From NCBI GenBank assembly GCA_047967505.1, contig CM106538.1: a stretch of 64,000 bases of DNA; one strand, 5' to 3'. Below, in pieces: positions 10,640 to 21,089 of this stretch. Position 1 is the first letter of the stretch. Each line of letters begins with the position of its first letter. The stretch is from Dipteris shenzhenensis (taxonomy: Eukaryota; Polypodiophyta; Polypodiopsida; Gleicheniales). A program made the translations under genes and the position numbers. Under the pieces are notes generated by a model. It was not told the origin of the DNA and searched no databases. It saw nothing but the letters and a program-made list of their open reading frames with translations.

Positions 10640-11308
10640 ATGGCGTTCTTGCACGTGTTCTTCGTCTTCTTGGAGCTGGTGGTGGTGTTTTTGCCCCTGC
10701 ATGCTCAACACCTTGCGTCTACGTCTTGCTCTGCCTCCTCAGAAGCTTGCCACTCCTTCCTCTATTTCTCCTCCCCTCGCCCCCTCCCCACCCCCTTAAT
10801 CGCTCGCCTCTTCGGTATCAACACCTCCCTCCTTCTCCCCTTCCATTCCCACCTCCTCATCCCTCAGTCCTGTCCTTGCTTCCTTGGCTCTCGCCATTCC
10901 AACTCCACCTTCTATGACGTCCAGCCCGGTGATACCCTCTCCCACATCGCCTCTCGCTTCGGCTCTTGGGTCTCTTACCCCCAAATCGCTGCCGCTAATC
11001 GCATCCCCGACCCCGATCTCATCTTCCCCCGCCAAAGGTTCGTCATCCCGTTTCCCTGTGCTTGCGATCAAGGTATTGACCCAGAAAACCCTGCAGTGTT
11101 CATTTCTTATCAGGTTCGGGCAGATGATACCCTGACGGGAATTGCTCGAAACTTCGACACAACAGTCCAGGAGCTCAGCCGCATCAATGGCCTTGCTGAT
11201 TCCGCCGTCAAGGCCGGTGCTGTCATTTATGCCCCCTTTCCAAGCAATTTCGAACCTTCACAACTTGTACAGTCTCGTGATCTTACGCGTAGGAGACTGG
11301 AAGAATGA
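10640..11308 (+). CDS. Secreted LysM-domain protein (LYM/LYK ectodomain-like)
   Basis: This 222-codon ORF is likely an extracellular chitin- or peptidoglycan-sensing LysM protein. I chose the ATG at 10640 because a hydrophobic signal peptide follows at once ('MAFLHVFFVFLELVVVF', residues 1-20); an upstream in-frame GTG/ATG would put 44 charged residues before it. The mature part has a Cys near 'CSASSEACHSF', a CPC and a CAC motif, the Cys pattern between LysM motifs in plant LYM/CEBiP/LYK ectodomains. Two LysM motifs are clear: 'YDVQPGDTLSHIASRFG' (about residues 90-140) and 'YQVRADDTLTGIARNFD' (about 155-200); the stretch after the first Cys probably holds a degenerate first LysM. It stops soon after the last motif with an Arg-rich tail, with no GPI signal, transmembrane helix or kinase domain. 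It may be a short soluble form, a truncated copy or the first exon of a longer gene. Confidence 0.75.
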   Translation: MAFLHVFFVFLELVVVFLPLHAQHLASTSCSASSEACHSFLYFSSPRPLPTPLIARLFGINTSLLLPFHSHLLIPQSCPCFLGSRHSNSTFYDVQPGDTLSHIASRFGSWVSYPQIAAANRIPDPDLIFPRQRFVIPFPCACDQGIDPENPAVFISYQVRADDTLTGIARNFDTTVQELSRINGLADSAVKAGAVIYAPFPSNFEPSQLVQSRDLTRRRLEE

Positions 11309-11309
11309 G

Positions 11310-11930
11310 TAATGTGACGTTAGAGATTACGACCAAAAATTCAGACTCCTCCCCGATCTACGATGTAAAGAGCCAATCGGCACTGATAAGCTACTAGTTT
11401 CCTTGGGGAGGGCCTGCTAAAGTATATGTACATACCCCAAGTAGGCAGTTGGCACTAAGTAAGCCACTAGTTTCCATGAGGCCGGCCTGCTAGTGTATGT
11501 ACAATATACCGCAGAATCCGTAGAGTACAACAATTATCGTGACATATATACATGAACAATATAGCATCCTTGTTTGCTGTGATGAGACTGCTTGTATCTA
11601 GCAATGAACAGTTTTCTCTCGAATAAGGTGTTATGGAGTATCTGATGTCTACGAAGAATTGTACTCTGAAGTATACGAACCTGTTTCTCGCGCCGCCTTT
11701 AGATATCTGCCTTTCTCAGTATAGTACCATCCCTTTTCTTTTCTATGCCTTCTATCTTTTCAACAATCGTTATAAGACTTTTTTGAACACTATTCTTCCG
11801 TCTTTACAAATCTACAAATGCTGAGGGTTAAGTGGTACGCTGCAGCAAATCATCTTCGTCTCATCATCAATGATGCCTGACTAAATAAAGGAGTGCTTTT
11901 CTTTTCGGGGCTTGGGACACTTGTTGGCAA
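11310..11930. other. 3' flank of LysM gene, no gene seen
   Basis: This contains two related short segments (GATAAGCTACTAGTTTCC near 11387 and a diverged copy near 11460) and otherwise no coding or RNA feature that I can support. It probably includes the 3' UTR of the LysM gene. Confidence 0.4.
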
Positions 11931-11939
11931 TGAGAAATG

Positions 11940-12308
11940 TCAAGCTAGCATTTTTTCAATGGATAGTGCAGCATGGTGATGGAGGTTAAGGACGGTCATC
12001 GAAACTTCATTTCCAAGTAATAAATTCAATTCGTCTGACAGAACGTTAGTTACAGCTTTTGTGCTTTTCTTGCATGCTGAAGACACGATACGTGTATCCT
12101 GATTGGCTGTTGAAGAGACTAATGGTTCAGAGCTGAGAGAGGGGATGGGCTGGTAAGGCATCACGATTTGCATGCTGAGTGAACTAATGTGCTCTATTCA
12201 TGCTTCCGGTTGAAACTGGTTGAGCAGTTCTTGTAGGTTCGATGCAGAGTTGCAAACCTGGAAATGCTGAGGCTCTGACTTGAGTTCGTAGTTTGTGCTA
12301 ACAGACAT
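11940..12308 (-). pseudogene. Unrecognised 3'-end gene remnant with one TGA
   Basis: A minus-strand frame opens at ATG 12308 ('MSVSTNYELKSEPQHFQVC'), hits TGA at 12198-12200 after 36 codons, and then continues in the same frame without further stops to 11940 ('MPYQPIPSLSSEPLVSS', 'NVLSDELNLLLGNEVS'). The composition, polar with Ser, Asn and Gln, is similar on both sides of the TGA, which suggests one coding region broken by a nonsense mutation. It resembles the tail of a transcription-factor-like protein, but I recognise no domain. The hypothetical ORF at 12443-12856 lies upstream on the same strand and could be an earlier exon. Confidence 0.35.
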
Positions 12309-12442
12309 GGTATTACATATTAATGGAAACATTTAGATCAAGCTAATCATGAAAGTTGGATGCTTTGATTTAGTGTGCTCTAAATATGTATAACAGAGGT
12401 ATCATACATACTTATGTATGACAGATGTGTGCATTTTTGTCG

Positions 12443-12856
12443 CTAAGGTAAAAGTGGCTGCATATAAGACAGAAAGAGAGCCCGGAAGATAGAGAGGACA
12501 TAGAGAAGAAACCAATTTGAGAGAATCATGTTAAGGAAGAGCTGAAGGTCTGAGGGAAATGCCCACGGTAAATTTATTACGTGGAAGTCTTTCAAATTTG
12601 GTGCCCTAATCGAATTATCGGAAACTGTGCTCCTGTTTTCAGCATGCGATTCAACTTCATGGTTTGAAGAGACACAGTCCATCAACTCAGTAGATATACC
12701 TCTCGATGAAGAACAAGTCGTAGTTTTCCTCTTTTTTAAACTTTTTTGCCATCTGATGCTGGGTGCTCTAAGCTCAGCTTTCATGTTGTATGCTGCTGCT
12801 CTTAGCTGCCTGCTTTGCTTGCAACTTTCTTGATCATCAAAACTCAGAGCTTTCAT
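12443..12856 (-). CDS. Hypothetical protein in an inverted-repeat arm
   Basis: This 137-codon ORF starts 'MKALSFDDQESCKQ', has a basic stretch 'WQKSLKKRKTT' and ends in a hydrophobic tail that is probably intron or 3' read-through. A diverged copy in opposite orientation (13305-13493, plus) starts 'MKALSFDDQAKCL' and shares 'KAELRAPSIR'. The ORF conserves the same frame at the start of both copies, which hints at a once-functional coding region. No domain is recognised. Confidence 0.3.
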   Translation of the reverse strand: MKALSFDDQESCKQSRQLRAAAYNMKAELRAPSIRWQKSLKKRKTTTCSSSRGISTELMDCVSSNHEVESHAENRSTVSDNSIRAPNLKDFHVINLPWAFPSDLQLFLNMILSNWFLLYVLSIFRALFLSYMQPLLP

Positions 12857-13556
12857 AAGCTGTCTACATATACCTGCTGAGCTGGATACTTTGTATCAAT
12901 TGTACAGCTCGTGCTCGGTTGAGACTGGCTGATCTAGGTATGCAATTGTACAGTTTGTGATAATTAACTCAGTAGTATTAATGTTTCACGATCTAGGGTT
13001 TTGGCAGTGGATTGCTCAGTTCGTAATACAGACATGTTTTACGAGTGCTCTTGCTTTGTATGTGAAAGTAGGTTTAAACTTTTCCGTGTAAGTGTAAGTT
13101 TCTTTTAGGTTTAAACTTTTAGGTTCAAGTGAGTTTTTTTTAGAGTAATCCACCTCCAAAACCCTAGATCGTGAAACATAAATACTACTGAGCTGATTAT
13201 CATGAACTGTACAAATTGCATACCCAGATCAGCTAGTCTCAATTGAGCACGAGCTAAACAATTGATACAAAGTATCTAGATCAACAGGTCTGTGTAGACA
13301 GCTTATGAAAGCTCTGAGTTTTGATGATCAAGCAAAGTGCTTGCTAAGAGCAACAGCATACAACACGAAAGCTGAGCTTAGAGCGCCCAGCATCAGATTG
13401 GCAAAAAAGTTTAAAAAAGAGGGAAATGACGACTTGTTCTTCATCGAGAGGTATATCTATCGAGTTAGTGGACTGTGTCTCTTCAAACCATGAAGTTGAA
13501 TCGCATGTTGAAAACAGGAGCACAGTTTACGATAATTCGATTAGGGCACCAAATTT
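12590..13556. repeat. Large inverted repeat, arms about 400-430 bp
   Basis: The segment from about 12590 to 13010 reappears reverse-complemented at about 13150-13556; for example CTAGGGTTTTGG near 12995 pairs with CCAAAACCCTAG near 13156, and ATCATCAAAACTCAGAG near 12832 with its complement near 13309. The loop is about 140 bp and the arms differ by scattered substitutions and small indels. A short segment containing GAAGGTCTGAGG (near 12545 and 13580) flanks both arms in direct, not inverted, orientation. It could be a foldback element or a duplicated gene fragment. Confidence 0.8.
13305..13493 (+). pseudogene. Inverted partial copy of the 12443-12856 ORF
   Basis: A 62-codon plus-strand ORF begins 'MKALSFDDQ' and shares 'KAELRAPSIR' with the hypothetical ORF in the other arm, then diverges by frameshift. 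It is the second arm of the inverted repeat and probably not a separate gene. Confidence 0.45.
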
Positions 13557-13599
13557 GAGAGAATCATACTAAGGAAGAGTTGAAGGTCTGAGGTCCTGG

Positions 13600-14150
13600 G
13601 GACGAAAAGACACTTCCAATTGACAGCTAAGGTATTTGATATTCCGTGTGATCTTCCAACCTTGATGACAACTTGACTGTTTAGGAATTGTGATGGTGAT
13701 GCATCGCACGACGTGATGTGACTTCTCTTAAAGAAGAATGCTTCATCGGACGGCTACCCCTTTCAAAGGTTGCATGCACCCATTTGATGGAGTTTGCACA
13801 AAAACATTGGCTTGCCTTGCAAATCCTAGGACCAAAAGCTAGAGCTTCTCTACTCTATCTTCCTCACATGTAATCAGATGCATTATTGCTGGTGTAGAAG
13901 CAACATATTGTAAATTCACTACACAATTCAAAAAAAGTCAAGGGAAAGATTTTTAATCTACCACAACCCATCATGTATTGCGTAGGGAAATCCCTTGAAT
14001 TTTCAATTGCGTAAATCTTGCATAAGTTGATGTGTCAATGAAGTGAATCATTTCTCCATTCGCACGCTTTTCATAGGGTGTGGGTGTGGTTTAGTTGACG
14101 ATTTTACTTATTCTTGAAAAAGGGTGTGATCTTCGAACACCTCTTTAGTG
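13600..14150. other. Intergenic, no gene seen
   Basis: No frame or repeat that I can support lies here. The stretch separates the inverted repeat from the microsatellite block. Confidence 0.35.
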
Positions 14151-14154
14151 AATC

Positions 14155-14160
<6 letters not shown>

Positions 14161-14204
<44 letters not shown>

Positions 14205-14735
14205 CCTCCATCGATCGCCATGTGTACCGTCGACCATTGCTTGTCATCATCTGCCATCCGCCACGTGTCATATTTGCTCCCCGTCCCCCCCTCTCTCTCC
14301 ATTCCTTTGAAATACTAACTACTCTCTGTGCACTGGTTTACAATTTGACGCGCTAGCAATCGGTTACTCGCAGTTTTGATGCGTAGCCTCTGGCCTGCTA
14401 ACATGCCATGCGGCATTTATTTGCAGTCTGGCTCGGGCTTCTGTAGTGGTGTAAGGCTTCGAGGTGACTATATCATGTTGCCACGTGGTGCAAAGGCGAG
14501 TCGACAACACTTTAATGGCAAGTATGAGTATCCTTGAATTTAATGCACATTGATGGCTTGGTTCCACGCGTCGATTTGACCCTCACCACATGGCATTTGA
14601 CTATATATAATTTTTTATTTAAATATTATATATATATTTAGTTTATTCTCTCTCTCTCTCTCCCTCCCTCTCTCCCTCCTCTCTCTCTCTCTCTCTCTCT
14701 TTCTCTTCTATCTATCTATCTATTTATGTATCTAT

Positions 14736-14773
<38 letters not shown>
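14161..14773. repeat. Microsatellites: (TC)n, (TCTA)n, (TG)n
   Basis: A pure (TC) run of about 43 bp lies at 14161-14203. A second CT-rich run with short interruptions covers about 14647-14707, followed by TCTA repeats and a (TG)17 run at about 14739-14773. Between them (14260-14570) are G-box-like CCACGTG motifs but no gene. Open frames across the runs, such as Leu-Ser repeats, are artefacts. Confidence 0.95.
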
Positions 14774-14776
<3 letters not shown>

Positions 14777-14779
14777 TAG

Positions 14780-15120
14780 ACTGGACAAGATCCCTTTCCA
14801 TAGTGAAATGAAAACAATGTAGCTCAAAAGAGAGATCAAATGTCATTAATGAAGAATATTGAACGCTAATGTTTTGTTAAAAGGTCAAAAAATTGTAGAA
14901 TGCACAATTGTTCAAAAGGTTGCGCTTTGATAAGTCATAGCAAGTGTTACTTTTATTGAAGAGGGGAGTCTGCATAGGTGCCACCATCCAACAAGCAAAA
15001 TAGTGAGAACCAGTTTCAACTTTGGTTGGGAAGACAGGTGTCATCAACACCCCTCCCTTGTTATTGGAGTCAATAAAAATCGATGCTTTAGCCATACACT
15101 TATCAAGCTTAAGTAGCGAA
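14780..15120. other. Intergenic, no gene seen
   Basis: A 72-codon minus frame lies here but has no recognisable feature. It sits between microsatellites and the purine-rich block. Confidence 0.35.
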
Positions 15121-16632
15121 GATAACGAACCTTTGTAAAAAAAGGGTGGTTTTAATACAGAGTAATGTTTAGCACGATCGGTCTAAGGGTTAAGAAGTAA
15201 ACATAATGCACCTTTGTATTGAAAAAAAGGGGGGTTAATACAAATTGAAATAAGTGATGGGGGAAGAAAGAGTTTAATTAAAAGGATTTTAATGAAATAG
15301 GGGTGGTTTGAAGGGGTTAAGAAAGGAGAAAAAGATCTTAAATAAATGTAAGCAAAGAGGGAGGGGAATATAGAAAAATAAATAAGGGAATAACAAAATA
15401 AAAAAAGGGGGGGGGGAATGAGTCCATTGCACACAGTAAACTAAAACTTAGGGTTAAGGTCCTAATATATAGAAAGAAATTAAAACATTATAAAGGAACA
15501 TATACTAAGAAAAAAGAGGGGTTTTAAGTTTAATGAGATTTGTTTAAAACATTATAAATGGGGGGGGGGTTAAGTTTAAAGAGAATTGTATGGTAATGCA
15601 AAAAAAAAAAAAGCGAGCAAGGACTTTGGAGGGATTGTAAAATAAAAGGAAGGGGAAGGGGGTTTTTTTTAACTGAGGGAGGGAGAGGGGGGGTGGTTAA
15701 TAGGAAATAACTAAGTAGTATGGAACCTGTGAATCCACGGTTCCAAGGAGAAACGAGGGCGGACTATCGTTGGACTGAGTGGTGATGCACAGGGGATGAG
15801 GTGCAGTCTAACCATGGATTTGATGAACCGGAAAGGGGGCAATCGTCAGCACAATCCTGAGTAAGGAATTGAAGCCACGTGGGAGGGGCGATCATCTGTA
15901 CTATAAGCAAGGCACCAGTGAGTCCAATGGTGCTGAAAGTTCGTGCAAGAGGAAAGGACCTGGGATGGGAAAGAAGCCAAGGAGCTCTTAGCTCTAAAAC
16001 GAGCGAGGGCAGAAGACAGTGGAGGCAGCAAGCGGGAAGTACATTGTGCTAAAGGTCGAATGTAGCAGTGGAGTCTCTTTTAAAAGGCTAGCATTAGTCG
16101 GGACCCAGGGTTCAATAGGTAGTCGGGGAGTATGTGGGCTTGGAAAGGTGTGTAGGTAGGGCGGTTAAAGAGTCTGCGATTGCATGTCAGTAGAAGACAA
16201 AAGGCCACAGTACCTGTGTTCAAAGGCAGTCGATGACCAAGTACTATGTAGTGCCTTTAGTGTAGGGCATAGGGGTAGCAAAGGAGGTGAGGACTCTGAT
16301 GGCGTGGCAGTCAGGGAAGCATGTGAAGGTGAAGGCAGTAGTGTTACGCAAACCACGGGAGAGTCGGGGGTTTTTTTGGGGAGTGGTATGTTTAAAGGGA
16401 CTACTTATGATACGAGAGAACAATTGGGGGGGGGGGGAGGGAAATTAACGATAGGACTAGGAAAAGATAGAATAGTCGAGAACCGGACAGGTATTGGGAG
16501 AAAGATTGGAGACCAAAAGGGTCAGATGAGGGGTCGGGGAGGGGGGTTAGAGAGAATTAAGAAAGTTTAAGGGGGGTTGGGAGAGAAAAAATAGAAAGAG
16601 GTTAGCGTGAAAGACAAAGAGAGAGGGGGGGA

Positions 16633-16683
<51 letters not shown>

Positions 16684-16925
16684 AAGAAAAATATATTTAG
16701 GAAAAATTTACAAGTGAAAATTTTTAGAAAAATGGAAATAATAGGGAGAATTAGGAAATAATTTAAGCAAAATTAGGGGGAATAAAGGAGAAAACTAGGG
16801 GAAAATTAGAGAGGGAGTGGGGGAAGGAAGTAGAAAGGGGGGGGGGGGAGGAATTTAAACATGGAAAGAAACAGGGAGAAGGCATAAAAAGTAAATTGAA
16901 TGTAAAGTAGGAAAGGGATAGTAAG
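15120..16925. repeat. Purine-rich strand with many G-runs and a (GA)n tract
   Basis: The plus strand is strongly purine-biased for most of 15120-16900, with G runs of eight or more (near 15410, 15560, 15690, 16430, 16840), A-rich spacers and a (GA) tract of about 46 bp at about 16636-16681. The part at 15700-16380 is less extreme. Frames here are long only because stop codons are rare in such composition. G-runs could form quadruplex or triplex DNA. Confidence 0.75.
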
Positions 16926-17268
16926 TGTGTGTGTGTGTGTGTGTTTTGGTTTATCTAAATAGATATAAATATATAAATATTATATATGTACATGTAAATG
17001 TAAATATAATCATAAATTTTAAATATATATGTACATATATATTTATATAAATATAAATTTATTTAAACACATAATAATTTATATTTATATATAAATATAC
17101 ATATTTTTATTCGTATAAATATATAAATAGTTAAACTATATCTGACTTTTATTTAAATATAAAGAGAGTGTGTGTGTGTGCATGTGCGTGTGTGCATTCA
17201 TGCGTGCGCGCGTGCACGTGTGTGTGTGTGTATAGTTTATGTGTGTGTGTGTGTGTCCTCCCTGCTCT

Positions 17269-17314
<46 letters not shown>

Positions 17315-17577
17315 ATATATATATATGCACTTTTTATTTTATCTAAATAAATATAAATATATAAATATGATATATGTACATATAAATGTAAAATATATAA
17401 ATATATATGTTTATATATAGTTTTGTATGTCTATATATATAAATATAAATTTATTTAAAAACATATAATAAATTATATTTATATATAAATATACATATTT
17501 TCTTTCATATAAATATATAAATATGTAAGCTATAGATAATTTTTTTTAAAATATAAATTATAGATATAGATATAATT

Positions 17578-17618
<41 letters not shown>

Positions 17619-17715
17619 CTCCCCCCCTCTCTCTCTTTCTCTTTCTCCTCCCCACTCTTACTCTCTCACTCTATCCTATCCTCTCTCTGCTCTCTCTATC
17701 TCTCTCTGTCACTTT

Positions 17716-17753
<38 letters not shown>

Positions 17754-17861
17754 CACACATACACACACACACACACACATATAAAGTTATTTAAAAACAT
17801 ATTTTATGTATATGGATATGTATATATTTATTTATTTATTTATTTCTCTCCCTCTCCTTCC

Positions 17862-17909
<48 letters not shown>

Positions 17910-18015
17910 TGCTCTCTTATTATTATATTATTGATTTATATTTAGATATATTTATTTCTGTGTATTTGTATGTGTGTATATATATGTGTATATTATATAT
18001 ATATATATATATATC
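16926..18015. repeat. AT-rich and dinucleotide repeat block with a 390-bp duplication
   Basis: (TG), (CT), (AC) and (TA) runs alternate with AT-rich DNA. The segment starting TTTATCTAAATAGATATAAA (about 16950) recurs with changes at about 17338, each copy followed by AT-rich text and GT or CT runs, which gives a tandem duplication of roughly 390 bp. No coding or RNA gene is supported. Confidence 0.85.
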
Positions 18016-18119
18016 ACTTAAAAATGCTTTTACTATAGAGAAGAGGCAGTATCCTCACTGCTCTGCCACTTGACGCAGCATTCTACCCACCATAAATTCA
18101 CCTCCTCAGTCACCAATGC

Positions 18120-18700
18120 GAGATTCTTGCAATCGCCACGTTAGTCACCAATGCGAGCTACCCATGTCCATAGTCTCGAGCCCTACGTGCGACACGTGGC
18201 CCATCAATCTGCTGCGTGTCGTTTTGCCGATGTAGAGTCGTAGACTCCGAATTCGTGCCATGTGTACTGGCTATCGACGGAATTATGCCACGTGCCCCAT
18301 CTGCTCTGTTGTGTGTGGTCTCGAAACTGTGGCGTGAAGCAAGACACAAACACATGGCCCAATGACGCGAAGATGAGCAACTGATTGGACACGTGGGCAA
18401 CGAGACATGGCAGTGTGTGTTGGTTTTACTGGCCTCTGACCCACGCCCGTGGTGGTGGCTATGTGTTGGCCTCTGACTTGTGCCACATGGCAACCCTACA
18501 CACGGCTTTGTGCACTGTGTTGCCACATGGCGACCGCGTGCTTACGTGTTTCTGCCTCACTAAGCCTTTGTTTGCCACGTGGCATCTCGCCTTGTCTTCT
18601 AGCCTTCTCCACTCTCCCCCGAACCTCCTTCCTCCCCCAAACCTCTACAATTCATCCCCAAGCCTCCGAATTCGTGCCATGTGGTTGGTCTAGGATTAGT
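18120..18700. other. Cluster of CACGTG/CACATG palindromic motifs
   Basis: This GC-richer stretch has CCACGTGG- or CCACATGG-like motifs at irregular spacing (near 18188, 18291, 18389, 18485, 18522, 18575 and 18676). The core CACGTG is the G-box bound by bHLH and bZIP factors. No convincing gene follows, so it may be a diverged satellite or a promoter-like region rather than a working regulatory element. Confidence 0.45.
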
Positions 18701-19320
18701 CTCCATATAGAATAGAATAGATGGAGATGCTTCCACTATAAAAAAATGTGAGAGTGTTCTGCAATTTCCTAGCTGAAGGAACTTTTCCAATACAATCTAA
18801 TTTTCTAGTAGCCACCTTTTTCCTAGTTTTCTAATGGTCACCTCTTGTCCTAGATAGAAGTATAATGGGATATCCTAGGTAGACATATAAAAATGTATAT
18901 TTTTGGCTAGGAAATTCCCTCCTTTTTCCTAGCTTGTGAGGAAGGATAAGTATGGCTTTCAAATGGTAAATATTTCTAGTGTTTGAAAGATAAGGACATT
19001 GATGATCAATGGCGCCTACACATGTACAGATTGTCTTAGAGTCCTTGATGAAATGGTACAAGATGGAGTGTGGTGCTAGAACATAGATGTAGATATAGTC
19101 TCCACACATGCAAGTGATGAGATAGTTGATATATCACCATTGTAGACTTCTTGTGTCCACTTGTGCGACCTATAGATCCCAATGACAGTCCACGAGAAAG
19201 CTTCTGAAAATAAAGATGACAAAATATGAAGAGGGGAGAGGAGAAGAGTGGAGATGAGGAGAGAGGGCACAGCTAGAGAGCACACCACAAATGACTAACT
19301 GTACACTAGATTTAGTTGAA
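18700..19320. other. Probable LTR-side flank of the truncated copia, no gene seen
   Basis: This lies beyond the 3' end of the truncated copia copy (which runs on the minus strand), so part of it is likely that element's 3' LTR. I could not find a second LTR to define the ends. No other feature is supported. Confidence 0.3.
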
Positions 19321-19326
19321 AATGTA

Positions 19327-19352
19327 TTTAGGGTTAGGATTAGGGTTAGGGC
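19327..19352. repeat. Short interstitial telomere-like TTTAGGG tract
   Basis: Three or four imperfect units of the plant telomere repeat (TTTAGGG/TTAGGG) lie together here. The tract is far too short to be a telomere and lies in the probable LTR of the copia fragment. Confidence 0.6.
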
Positions 19353-19435
19353 ATCTAACCCTTTCCTTTATATCACTCTATATGTGTTAGTGCTATGCAC
19401 ATATAATCACATGATGTTGAGCGTGGTCTCTCAAT

Positions 19436-21087
19436 ACCTTCCCTTAAGATCAACATCATGAAGTAGGCCTTCCCTCAAGATGATGATTCTGGGGAATCGA
19501 AGGACTGAACACTACATTCCGTCACACCCCTTTAATGGGAATGTCCTTCCTTTGCGTCAAACCAAGAGCTTCTCGATGTTTCTCGAAAAGCTCTTTTCCG
19601 AGTGGTTTGGTAAAGATGTCTGCAACATTCTCTTTGCTATCACAATGTTGCAGTGTGATGTCACCAAGTAACACTCTTTCTTTCATGAAGTGCTCTCTGA
19701 CATCAATGTGCTTTGTCCTACAGTGATATACTGGATTCTTGGTCAATGCTTGACCCAATTGGTTATCACAGTATATTGTTGTTGGCTTTGATTCATCAAA
19801 GTAGTCTGTTTCTGACAATAGTATTCTGAGCCATCTAGCCTCACATGCACCTGTAGTGAGTGCTCTATATTATGCTTCAGTTGAAGACAAAGAAACAGTT
19901 GGCTGTTTGTTTAACAACCATGATATAGCACCTTGACCAAGGAAAAATGCATATCCCTGTGTGGATCTCCTAGTCTCATGATCTCTAGCATAGTCACTGT
20001 CATAGTATCCATGCAACCGTGGATGACTTCCTCTGTATTCTATCCCAAACTGTCTTGTACCTTTGATATATCTCAAGACTCTTTTGGCTGCATTCCAGTG
20101 AGACTGTTTTGCATTTCTAATAAGTTTCAAACTTCTTTCCATGGGAGTGGCTGCAATCTTGCAATCTACTATATGAAAATTCTTCAGGAGACTGTATTTC
20201 AGCTGACTCATAAAGGTGCTGTCTGAATCTCCCTAGAACTCAATTCCAAGACAATAGCGCATAAGTCCAAGATCTTTCATGTCGAACTTTGCAAATAAGT
20301 CTTGTTTCAATTTCTTGATGAAGATATCCTTGGTTCCAGCCACAATCAGATCATCCACCTACAAAAGTGCAATAGTAATGTCTTCCCCTTGAACTTTGTA
20401 GTAGAGAGTATGATCTGCATTAGATTTCATGTATCCCAGATTATCAAAATACTTGTTGATTCTGCTATACCAACTTTTGGGTGCATCCTTTAAGCCGTAG
20501 AGACTCTTCTTGAGATGGCAAACCTGATTCTCTTTTCCTGGTTGAGCATAACCTGCCAGTTGTTGCATGTAGACTTACTCGTTTAGGTAACGATTGAGAA
20601 ATGCATTCTTGACATCAAGCTTATACACATTCCATCTATTGAGTGCCACTAGTGATATCAAGAACCATATGGAATCCATCTTTGCTACTGGAGCATAAGT
20701 CTCGTCATAATCTTGACCATATTGCTGTGCAAATTCTTTTGCAACTAATTTGGCTTTGTATCTTTGAATGCTTTCATCTGGATTGTACTTCACTTTGTAT
20801 ACCCATTTGTTTGCTATGGCCTTCTTTCCTGGTGTAAGGTCGCATAATTGCCAAGTATTATTCTTGTACAAAGTATCCATTTCTTCATTCATAGAAGTTT
20901 GCCATTCTGGCTTGTAGAGTGCGTCTTCGAAGTACACTGACTCTTCTGTAGCCATGATGGTAGTCATAAGAGCATGTGGGGGAGGGTGGCGGGGTTGTGA
21001 AGAACACGTACTTTCATGATACCAACATGGCCCAACATATGCTGTGCTAGCAAACCTGTGAGCCAATTGTGGTAGAGCCATGTACAC
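19436..21087 (-). mobile_element. Truncated Ty1/copia element: RT and RNase H part
   Basis: Minus-strand frames at 21087-20575, 20568-20359, 20211-19870 and 19818-19522 spell the end of a copia polyprotein. RT blocks include 'KWVYKVKYNPDESIQRYKAK', 'KLDVKNAFLN' and 'LKKSLYGLKDAPKSWY'; RNase H blocks include 'YYDSDYARDHETRRSTQGY', 'SLSSTEA', 'TKHIDVREHF' and 'ADIFTKPL'. The catalytic YVDD box reads stop-VDD because its Tyr codon is TAG (near 20359). Part of the RT/RNase H linker is missing. Gag, protease and integrase are absent, so it is a 5'-truncated, dead copy. A GGGAAGG purine tract near 19440 fits the PPT just before the 3' LTR. Confidence 0.9.
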
Positions 21088-21089
21088 AT

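Noticed and set aside
16184-16570. 128-codon Gly-rich plus ORF
   Set aside because: It falls in the purine/G-rich tract, where stops are depleted, and shows no family features.
17168-17420. ORFs of Cys/Val and Ser/Leu repeats
   Set aside because: They read through GT and CT microsatellites; the absence of stops is due to composition.
19327-19352. Chromosome-end telomere
   Set aside because: Only three or four imperfect units inside a retroelement region.
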